DNA of 64,000 nt from Argyresthia goedartella (taxonomy: Eukaryota; Arthropoda; Insecta; Lepidoptera; Argyresthiidae). This document shows, one piece after another, positions 23,103-64,000 of the stretch. The number at the start of each line of letters is the position of its first letter. Positions within the stretch are counted from its first letter, which is position 1. The notes below the pieces were generated by a model. It was given only the letters and a program-made list of their open reading frames with translations. It did no database searches and was not told where the DNA came from. Made by a program: the position numbers and the translations under genes. Location: assembly GCA_949825045.1 (NCBI GenBank), contig OX463829.1, positions 19,066,715-19,130,714 on the forward strand, written 5' to 3'.

Positions 23103-24021
23103 AATGATAGGTAGGTATGTGCCATTCAACTTACCATAAACATAATAAAAACTCATGCTAAGGACACACAAAGGGTTTCTGACTTCGTTGCAAGAATACT
23201 TCAACTACACGAGTACATAGTGGCACAATAAAACAAATTACTATCGTGAAATTTAAATTTAATTCAAATAATATACTTGCTTCTAAGTAAAGCTGTCACA
23301 TTTTACATCATTTCATACATTACACACATACATACATGTAAGCAAATTATAACAAAACAAATTATATCTAGACTTACAAGAAAACAATAAACTTAACTAA
23401 ATTAAATGTAAGTAGGTACCTATATTATATCAAATGTAGGTAGATAATAAATAATGATTTAGATTATTTATTTGTTGATATTGGTAATATACTGAATATT
23501 TAGGAACATTTTTCCAAGTGATGTTTAGAGTGGTAGTGTAAATTTTATAAATGTTATACAGAAAATATAGGTACATAGTGATAGATATAGTACGCGCCAT
23601 GTAAAAAGCGCTGGGCGACACTGGTGGGAATTACTGCCCATATGAACAGGTATTAAAAAATTACTACTCTCTTAATTCGTGAAGCGACGTTGTACAACAA
23701 GTGTGGTATACGTACAGGGATCCAAATCTGCTGGCACAATGCCCGCTCAGTGACAATGACAACACGGCGACGACGGTCAACTTTAGGTATCGATTATTTC
23801 GCGTTTGGAGAATATTTTTAAGGTAATTAAAGGTTACAGGAAAAACCAAGGAGACAAAAACGTCAGATAAAATATAACTAAAATTGACCGTGGCTGTCGC
23901 ATCATTGTCAGTGAGCGGTCATTCTGATGAATGGTACTAAATTTAGCATAATGGAGCATTCATTGCGCTCTAACTATGCGAGTAAAGTTTGAATTGATAA
24001 AAATGTTTTTATCTATGCATC

Positions 24022-24416
24022 CACGTATCATAAACCCTCTTTATTACGTCCAAAAACCGCACGTTATGACCAGGATAATGATATACTACTTGGTCAAAAC
24101 TAATTTCTTATCTGAATATTAATACGCCACCCGCCCGTGTGCCGCCCCTAGTTTGTCTGTGAAGTTGGTACTACTGAACAAGCTAAACAAGTGCAGAGCA
24201 ATGATCAATGCCACAGTGCCGGTCGAATATTCGCTTCCTGAACACATCAAAGAGAGCTTATGGTATGTGTGTAGATAAACTAGTGTCTGTAACAGTACAT
24301 AATTAGGCATTAAAACTCTCGCGTGATATTATCGTGAAGCACGCCTTAGGCTCGTTTTATAAACCCACACTCGAGTTTTAGTGCCCTTCATTATTTATCA
24401 GTCACATAAACTATAC
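24022..24416. repeat. Dispersed about 400 bp repeat, copy 1
   Basis: Shares CACGTATCATAAACCCTC and, further in, CCCCTAGTTTGTCTGTGAAG and GAACACATCAAAGAGAGCT with 50451-50875. Both contain a stretch ending CATTAAAACTCTCG that is partly repeated inverted. No open frame. It lies just downstream of the Sik2 stop codon. Confidence 0.75.
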
Positions 24417-24701
24417 CATAAAATTATAACTTTGCGTGAAATACAACAAATCATGTAATGCGCGGACAGGTAGGAACCTACATGAATCGTTACCATAGTA
24501 TCTACGAATCGGCTACAAACTTTAAAGCACTACATACTTATTGTCATGCACTTTAATGGAAGTCCGAAGATGTCAAACTATAGATTCTAATTACCTATTA
24601 TGCTGAAAAAAGAGTCTAGTTCACTAGCGGACTACTCTCGGCCGGGGCTTCGTGCACACAATCGTGTCTAGTCTATGCTACTCTACGTGGAGATCTAGTA
24701 G

Positions 24702-56587
<31,886 letters not shown>

Positions 56588-56604
56588 CTGTGAACAAAAA
56601 AATA

Positions 56605-57017
56605 GATGAAGATATTTCTAATGTGTGAGAGGAGTTAGAGGTAGGAAATATTGATAGCCACAACAATGTGCAAACTAGAAATAGACATAAACTTTCTTTT
56701 CCAATGTTCAGACTCACAAAACTTAGTAGTTCTTTTAAGGGACACTTTAAAATTCCGCAAGAAATACAAAACTTAACTGAAGCTCGATTAAAAAAATATA
56801 TAAAGCACACTTTGTGCACAAAGGCCTACTACAAAATTAATGACTTTTACAAGACACCGACATCTGGCATTAAACCAGTTCATTGCACCCTATATATTAT
56901 GTACTAATAATAAGGCACCTACTTAATGTTATATTAAACTTGCTTGATTATGTTATGACGTTCATTAAGTCTCAATTTTTTAGCTATTATGAATAAAAAT
57001 CTTTGAACTGAACTGAA
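56605..57017 (+). mobile_element. LINE 3' fragment next to a Sik2 splice acceptor
   Basis: The plus-strand frame contains NNVQTRNRHKLSFPMFRLTK, then KIPQEIQNLTEARLKKYIK and KAYYKINDF, the C-terminal end typical of a LINE reverse transcriptase ORF. A 3' UTR follows, ending AATAAAAATCTTTGAACTG with GAACTGAA repeats. 5'-truncated, with a few residues lost before KIPQEI. Confidence 0.7.
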
Positions 57018-59867
57018 AGTAACGTAGTATCGTTCTAGTGTTTTCTTAGATGACGTGCCATCCCAGAAATCAATATCAAATGTCTACAATGCGCTAGATA
57101 CGAAAAATATTTTGCTTAGGAGTGCAAAATGTAAAGTGTCATAAAATCAGTAGTTGCATGAAGAATAAACAAACTTGTTACAATACATTTCACACTACAC
57201 ACAATCTTACATTTTTATAAAGTATGTAGTTTTTAACAGGAAATATGACAAAGGTGTGAACTTTGTGTATTAAATTTAATCCCATTTGTATGCTGTTGAG
57301 ACGCCCTGGGCGGCCCAAACTCATTTGTGAGCCAGAACTAAGTTTTCAAATATATATTTTTGTCTTACAACTTTCGCGGAATTTTTGTCATTCGCGAATG
57401 TCTGGAGGCTCAGAATTAGATAAGATGCCAGAATCGAATATGTATTTAAAAGAAACATCGATAACTTTGATCAGATAAACGATACACCGAATTGCCGCAA
57501 ACAATCGCGGCAGTGGAAAGCACATCAAATGACACATCGCCGGAATGAATCACCCAGTATTTATAGACCAGTTTTAAACATCTTTCCAACGTCCACCTCG
57601 AAACAGTTCACGGACGTGACCTAGTCGCTGCCATTAAAGCCGCCCGAAAAATTATCATTGATAAGAAATTTATTTATATAGTTTTAAAGAGCTCTCATGT
57701 TTTGCTGAACGTCTCGATGCCGAATCCTTGTTAGTTCTGGCAAACACCGAAAATGATCCCTGGCTACCCCTCATATATCTAGAAACGTGTCTCAAGCTGA
57801 ACCTATTTCAACAAAAAGTTTGACAATATCAGAATTGTATATTTCCAACAGTTGTATTTTAAAAACTCAATTTTGTGTTAAAAAGACACATTTGACCATG
57901 ACGTCACATGCTAGTATTTCATAGAACACGTGAACAAATTTACCAAAAACAAATTTGACAGCTCCTAAAAAGTATCTACATATTTTGACTAGCAGTCAAA
58001 TACCGTATTTTGAATGAAGGCATCGTTATCCATCATGAAGCGCAGTCATAGAAAAGAATAGTTCAAGTACTAATGAATAAGTATTTTAAATGCATTTAAG
58101 GAAAGATTGGGGATATTACAGTAATAAGAAGATCACCATTACAAACATAACTAAAATAATCCTAACAATTTAGTAAATAAATAATTTTACTATTGTTTTA
58201 AATACTCCCGGCTTTAACTCTATAAAACACTATGACGTAAGGAAGTACTTAACAAACCTTTGAATCCACCCATTGTGCATTACAAACAACAATGACTAAA
58301 ACAACAATGCTATCAACAGAACATTATCAGAACAAATTGCGTTTCCTTGAACGATATCGGATATCTTTAATTGTTCTGATATTATTCACGATTGCGCTAA
58401 CTCAGTGCACTGTCCTGAATGAGTTGACGAATCTTATTTAATTCTCGTGGTTAAAGTTATTTCCAATTGCGCTAACTGACGTGATGATGATGTATTCATT
58501 AACTCATTATGTCCCAGACATTTAAGATTAGATTCTGGGCTAGATTTATGTCAGGCAAGGCAATAAGCCATCAACTTTTTACTGTTATTTATTTCTAGAC
58601 ACTCCTACTTTTGACACAAGTACTCCGGTAAATGAAGGTGTTCTTGAGTTACTGCAAACCCACATTTTAGGTATGAGGTACAATGTATATATCTCATGTC
58701 TATAGGTATATAGCATTCAAGAATCAAGAACGGAAGCCGCTTTGTATACTAGGATGTCTTAATTAAATTATGAGCTAACAATCGTGCGTCCGTCCGGTCC
58801 TCAGTCTGCATTATAGTGTGTTCATCAAGGTAGCTAATTAACGGTTGCATTTGCATATCTGTGGGTTTCATCAACAGGAGGTTGTTTGTAATCCATCCAT
58901 TCTCGACACATTTTCATTCGGAATCTAACAAATTAGCTTTGCAACGAGAATTTAGCCATGTAACTAATTTTGAAGGAGACAAACTGAAAAAACCATTTCG
59001 AAATAATTGTGTTGTTGACCAAACTAAGTTATATCCATTGTTTTAAAAAGGATTACTGTCCTTCAATTGTTCTCTTCATCGTAATTAGTTATTTTTTTGT
59101 AGATTTCCCTTTGCCGTTAATGGTAAAAGTGTAGTGGTGTGGCTGTTATGGCTGTCCTGTAAAACTGTCAAATGTCGATGAACTACTCAGTTTTCAGGCA
59201 GAACATAAACAAATATTGTTATTAACATAGTTTTTTATAGTGGTAAGATCTCAGATTATAAAAAAGTCTTACTGAAATCTTAAGATTAGAATAAGGCAAT
59301 CATGCCTAGTGTAATAAATGAGATCAAGGTCCATAGCTAAATACAAAGTAATGTATAACAAGTAGATATTTATAATAATGTAAACAAAGACATTTATGAG
59401 TGACACTTACAGAGGCAGCTCGTCTTAAGAAGCAGTGCAGCTGGTGCAGTGCACTCCCACAAATCTGTGCCAAAATTACCTACCGTATTAAATATGTCTA
59501 TACTAATTACAACCCTTTATATACAACCCTATATTTCTATATTATAACAACCTACCTAAACATTCTACTATGACTATACACGCTCAATAGAAAACAACAA
59601 CCTAAGCGCACAAAGTTGATGTTTGGTACCATGTCAAGTTAATTCGAGTGGAGCGCCAGCGGTTGCGCTCCTATGAAACCAATTTCAGTACAATGCCTAG
59701 CCCTGTATTCAGTGAGTGCGAAAGACAATTATTGCAACAGTCCGGCGCGTGAAACAAAATATTTCTATGAGAAATTTAGCTACTCCGGAGCGCCGCTCCG
59801 CGCGACTTTGCCAGATCGCGGTTTGTTGGTAGTTGCTGGGCGCTGGAAAACGCGGGCTCGGATCTGC
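57018..59867. other. Sik2 5'-ward intron, unannotated part
   Basis: AT-rich with no supported exon or repeat, although the next upstream Sik2 exon must lie beyond 56587. 59640-59810 is GC-richer, with GGAGCGCCAGCGGTTGCGCTCC-type near-palindromes (as GAGCGCCAGCGGTTGCGCTC) and a second one at GGAGCGCCGCTCC, possibly a MITE. Confidence 0.4.
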
Positions 59868-61528
59868 GAGAGAAGGCCCTGAATAACATACCCTTGCATC
59901 AAAATCAGCGCGCCTACAGTAAAGGTAAATCTACAGATTTAGCTCTTAATTCTGTTGTTTGCAAAATTGAAGAAGCCATCAACAGCAAGTCTATGTGCCT
60001 AGGAATCTTCATTGACGTTGAAGGAGCCTTCGACAAGACCAAATTCACAAGCATAACAGCGGCACTGGTAAAGCACGGAGCAAATGCAGTTATGGTGGAG
60101 TGGATAGGTAGCATGTTGAGTAAACGGGCCATTAAACTCACTTCAACCGAATCCCATCACGCATTGGAAGCGAAGGGATGCCCCCAAGGAGGTGTTCTCT
60201 CGCCGCTGCTTTGGAACCTGGTGGCGAACGACCTCATCACCAAACTGAACACACAACACTATTATACAGTAGGATATGCCGATGATATAGTGATACTAAC
60301 AAGTGGAATCATCACAAGCACTGTATGTGATGTCTCCCAAGCAGCACTGCGGATCGTGGAACGCTGGTGCACAACGAACGAACTATCAGTCAACCCAAAT
60401 AATACGGAAATGATAATGTTCACAAACAGGCGCAATCTGGGCAACTATCGCCCACCCAGGTTGTTTGGTACAGAGCTACAATTTGCTGCTGAGGTAAAGT
60501 ACCTACGTGTAATACTAGATAGCAAGCTGAATTGGAGCAAACATCTGAATAACAAAATTGACAAAGCGACTGTCACATTTTGGCAGTGCCGAAGAATGGT
60601 AGGTAAAAAATGGGGGTTAACCCCGAAAACTACCCTTTGGCTATACTCAGCTGTCATCAGACCGATAATAAGCTACGGCGCGATAGTTTGGTGGCCACGA
60701 ACCAAACTATCCACTGTCGAAGCTAAACTACAAAGACTCCAGAGGCTGGCTTGCATGGCAGCAACGGGATGCATGAGGACCGCACCCACAGCGGCCTTGG
60801 AAGTCATACTGGATCTGCCGCCGCTTCACCTCTCCATCAAGCAAGAGGCGGCTGCAACTGCGGTGCGTCTTAAAAAACTTAACCTATGAAGACATGCTAG
60901 GGTACCTCACACTGAAATACTCGATGAGTACATAGGTAAGGAGCCGCTATTAGAAGCGGCGACTGACAGGATACCCAAGCAATATGTCTTCGACAAAAGG
61001 TATAAAATACAACTGCATGAAGACCCTTGGGAGGGCCTCAATCAAAAAGAACTAAGGATTTTCACAGACGGTTCTAAAACAAACTCAGGTACAGGCGCCG
61101 AGGCATTCTCGGAAGATCTAAACATGAGGAAATCAACATCATTAGGTGCCCACAACACCGTCTTCCAAGCCGAGTGCATGGGCATCATAATGGCTACTGC
61201 AGCTATTGCAGAAAGAGAGGTAAAGGATTTCCCTATCCGCATACTATCTGACAGCAAAGCAGTTCTGCAAGCGCTACAAAGCAACACCATCAGTTCTGGG
61301 CTTATATACGAGTGTCACCAAGCCCTGTCAGAGGTATGCAACCACAGTATTGTCACCCTGCAATGGATAAAGGGACACAGTGGCTCGCGCGGCAACGACG
61401 CACCCGACGCACTGGCAAGGTTGGGTTCGGAACAGACGGTGGAGGGACCAGAACCCATAATACCATTGCCATTCAGCTGGTTGAGGAAAACCCTACGACA
61501 ACACACAAAAATGTGGTACGAAAAGTAA
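59868..61528 (+). pseudogene. Non-LTR retrotransposon, RT plus RNase H, 5'-truncated and frameshifted
   Basis: The reading enters at EKALNNIPLHQNQRAYSKGK without the endonuclease or early RT. RT landmarks are IDVEGAFDKT, GCPQGGVLSPLLWNL and the catalytic GYADDIVIL (near 60270-60300). The first frame stops at 60887-60889. A shift lets it continue as RHARVPHTEILDEY and on into RNase H: FTDGSKTNSG, then DSKAVLQAL and QWIKGHSGSRGNDAPDALA, to a stop at 61528. RT followed by RNase H fits I/R1/LOA-like groups rather than CR1 or RTE. Not functional as it stands. Confidence 0.82.
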
Positions 61529-62037
61529 AACGTTTACGCGAGTTTTCAAATCAGACCAATATTTGAAAACACCTTGGTTGTGTGGGTGTGTAGACAGCGA
61601 TAAATTGTTTTTCACTTCTCATGCTCGAAAAAGTACTACTTTAGGCAGGATCTAGGCGACATAAAGTTGAATTTTATGCTCTTGTGCATAAAAGTAGCTT
61701 TTTAAATGTGTCTACACTAGGGCAGTGACCATTTAGCCCATACAGCCAAAAACAATTAATTGTACATGGATAAAACTTGCTAATTTATAATATTTCCATC
61801 CCTATTTGCATTTTTGATTTATAATAAGATAATACGAAAAAGAAACTAAATATCAAAACGTGTTTACCACAAAAAAAAAAACATTATTCCAAAATAATTT
61901 AAGAATAGGCTGTATATTTTTTTTCTTTGCCCGAAAATTATGCAGGAAAATTAAAAAAGTAAAGTAGCGGGAAAGAAGCCGTGAACTTTTCGTATTGAAT
62001 CTTCTTAAATTATTGTTGAATTGGCTAAGTTTTAAAA
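61529..62037. other. Spacer between LINE and Crypton gene
   Basis: AT-rich, presumably the Crypton 5' region. TTTTCACTTCTCATGCTCGA at about 61610 is an imperfect inverted partner of the sequence at 63301-63326, which reads TTTTCACTTCGATTGCGAGA on the opposite strand. Confidence 0.4.
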
Positions 62038-63272
62038 ATGTCAAGTGAAGAAGAAGATTTAGAACTTACTCCTAATACTTTAATGGAAATAAACGCACAA
62101 AAAGTGGTGCAAGAAATATTGCCGCCAAAATCTCGGCAAATATATATGAAAACTTATGACAAATTTCTAAGCTGGCGGAAAGAAAAACAAGTGAATACAT
62201 TAGCTGAAAGTGTTCTTTTAAGTTACTTTGATGAGTTATCGAAAAAACTGCAGCCTTCAACACTGTGGAGTGTATATTCCATGCTGAAAGCAACACTGCA
62301 AATGAAACATAATGTCAATGTACAGTCCTACACGAAGCTTACAGCTTTGTTGAAGAGGCTTAGTAGTAGACATAAATGCAAGAAGTCCAAGGTCCTTTCT
62401 GCGAACAATGTGGAAACCTTTTTAAATACCGCTCCCGATGACAAATATTTGGCCACAAAAGTACGTAAACCTATTATTTACATATTTTTTTATTCCTCGT
62501 GTTCTCAAAGAGTGTACCAACTTACAGTTATATTTTGTTTTAGGTAGCACTAATATTTGGTATAAGCGGAGCATGTCGCGGCATTGAACTTGCTAATATT
62601 ACCATGGATGACGTCAAGACGGACACCCTTTTACAAGCAATTAACTTACCCGACACGAAGACCAAACGAGAGCGGACATTTGTTTTCAAAGGAGAGTACC
62701 TTGATATAGTTAAAAAATACCAAGCTCTTCGGCCTTCAAATGTGCCGACAAATAAACTCTTCCTCAATTATCAAAATGGGAAGTGCACTAAGCAAGTAAT
62801 AGGACGCAATAAATTTGCAGGATTTCCGAAACAAATTGCAACTTTTCTTGAATTGGAAAATCCCGAGAATTACACGGGCCATTGCTTCCGCCGGACCTCG
62901 GCCACCCTCCTAGCAGATTCGGGAGCTAACTTGACAATGCTAAAAAGGCATGGTGGGTGGAAGTCGGATCAGGTGGCTGAGGGATATATAGAACAATCAA
63001 TAGAAAACAAAAGCAGGATTACCGACCGTGTAACACAAGACATTCATCTAATTCCAAATGAGCCAACCCCTTCGACATCCCGAGATTCCTTGTTGCCGTC
63101 TGAGCCATCCACAGATCAGAAAAAAGAACCATATCCAGAACAATCAACTCTTAATATACCATCTACTGTCATGTCATCTTCTCAAATTCAAAAGAATACC
63201 GTCAATATGCCGGGAAAACCCATTTCATTCACCATTCAAAATTGTAGTAATTTTACTTTGAATTTTAATTAA
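62038..63272 (+). CDS. Crypton-type tyrosine recombinase, apparently intact
   Basis: Two exons, 62038-62460 and 62544-63272, with an 83 bp intron (AAA|GTACGT to TTTTAG|GTAGCA), give 383 residues in one frame. Residues 1-140 are acidic at the start, then a core-binding-like helical domain (SRQIYMKTYDKFLSWRKEKQ). The catalytic domain shows Arg153 (SGACRGIELANI), His254-x-x-Arg257 (GHCFRRTSATLL), His277 (LKRHGGWKS) and Tyr289 (EGYIEQS), the full tyrosine-recombinase set. A Ser/Pro-rich tail of about 90 residues follows, with no GCR1-type domain seen. Such enzymes move elements through circular intermediates by site-specific recombination. A domesticated host gene is the alternative. Confidence 0.85.
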
Positions 63273-63300
63273 AGAAATGTTAATACGTTATGTTACTGTT

Positions 63301-63421
63301 TTATTTTCTCGCAATCGAAGTGAAAAGCAGAGTTTATAACTCGTCCACAAACCATTTTTATCCTCGACATTACTATCAGCCCTCGCCTTCGGCTCGGGCT
63401 GCTAAAAGTCTCGGATAAAAA
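63301..63421. other. Nested hairpin downstream of the Crypton gene
   Basis: ATTTTTATCC at about 63356-63365 pairs with GGATAAAAAT near 63413-63422. Within them, CAGCCCTCGCCTTCGGCTCG plus GGCTG (63377-63401) is nearly self-complementary. The 63301-63326 strip is an imperfect inverted match to about 61610. It may be the element end or a transcription terminator. Confidence 0.4.
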
Positions 63422-63432
63422 TTGTTCGTTTT

Positions 63433-63757
63433 GTGCACTTGATGTAAAATCTACTATTGTTTCCCGTGTTTGGTGTTTGCTGCTAGTGGTGGTGGTGAAT
63501 CTGCATGGACAGAAACCGGTGTTGATGATTTAGCGCATCTTTCAATAAAAGTGAAAAAGCATTCGCAATCTCGATCTCATATGTTATGTGAAGTGCAATT
63601 AGCATCTATCGGACGACAAGATATTCGTAAGGCGCTTGGTTCTGCGTATAGAAAATCTATTAGAGAGTTCAATGACCGTGTTGATGAAAATCGATATATT
63701 TTACGGTGTTTAAGAGATTGCGTGTGTTCTTTGGTGCGTTTCGAGATGCCTAGTTGA
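63433..63757 (+). pseudogene. hAT-type transposase N-terminal (TTF zinc finger) fragment
   Basis: The frame opens after TGA at 63440-63442 and reads YYCFPCLVFAASGGGESAWT, then VDDLAHLSIKVKKHSQSRSH and AYRKSIREFNDRVDENRYIL. This is the CxxC...H-x5-H TTF-finger and following helix of hAT/DUF4371 proteins. It stops at 63755-63757, before the usual GHDE block, and further stops and an (AGA)n run follow. A decayed 5' piece. Confidence 0.7.
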
Positions 63758-64000
63758 TCAGCATAGAAAAACGTCTCATTGATAGTATTTCAGATTTCCA
63801 CAAGAAGAAAAGAAGAAGAAGAAGAAGATTTCTTCGCTCACCAAAAATATCGGCGAATGGATTTTATCTACAAATAAAACAATGCGGTAAGCTGACGTTT
63901 TTCATTTTAGTGTTTGTGAACAGTTGGTATTTTTAATCTGGCAAGATTCTATGCCCGCTTTTGAAAGATCTGAAATAGCTGTCGCGTCGAGTCACTTTTT

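Larger units (their letters stand above)
18165..24701. other. Gene-free spacer between the MTHFR-like gene and Sik2 3' end
   Basis: No supported coding region. Contents listed separately are a GGGTTCC repeat (19484-19888), a 28 bp duplication (20137-20192), two MITEs (21822-22152, 22866-23102) and a 400 bp dispersed repeat (24022-24416). GC-rich patches at 21166-21330 and 22180-22400 are unidentified. 24417-24701 should contain Sik2 3' UTR; no canonical AATAAA was pinned down. Confidence 0.5.

Overview
The window is nuclear DNA from an insect, almost certainly a moth or butterfly. The genes are intron-containing animal genes (THADA, SIK2, COA6, NAA38). The AT-rich non-coding DNA holds tRNA-derived SINEs of a lepidopteran type, many TACCTAC/TAGGTACCTA runs, (TTAGG)n, and remnants of several transposon classes. 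The species cannot be named from the sequence.

Layout. 37-182 (+) is the last coding exon of NAA38, a NatC N-terminal acetyltransferase auxiliary subunit. 1130-11754 (-) is a THADA homologue: six coding exons join in phase into about 1,481 residues. Its first intron (6058-11682) is packed with nested mobile DNA: a DD82E-type IS630/Tc1/mariner relative (7821-10969) with a gutted transposase, a LINE inserted in it, a SINE, and an outer pair of inverted motif arrays. 13291-13542 (-) is COA6, a cytochrome oxidase assembly factor. 14153-16070 is a 1.9 kb non-autonomous transposon with perfect 30 bp terminal inverted repeats. 16768-18164 (-) is a short, divergent methylenetetrahydrofolate-reductase-like gene in two exons. 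18165-24701 has no gene but holds two MITEs, one carrying a (TTAGG)n array, and other dispersed repeats.

From 24702 to beyond the right edge lies the 3' part of Sik2 (salt-inducible kinase 2) on the minus strand. Seven exons are recognised, from mid N-lobe of the kinase domain to the stop codon. The start and ATP-binding loop are outside the window. The large Sik2 introns hold a nearly intact DD82E (Sailor-type) transposon with perfect 25 bp TIRs (34422-36664), SINEs, MITEs, LINE fragments, long perfect palindromes and a pair of consensus cAMP response elements. At 59868-63757 a LINE with RT and RNase H, an apparently intact Crypton-type tyrosine recombinase gene with one short intron, and a hAT-type zinc-finger fragment lie in a row on the plus strand.

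The five host genes have unrelated housekeeping or signalling roles and do not form a pathway. The notable biology is the variety of mobile DNA and the unusual MTHFR-like protein. No CRISPR array or prokaryotic-type system is present.
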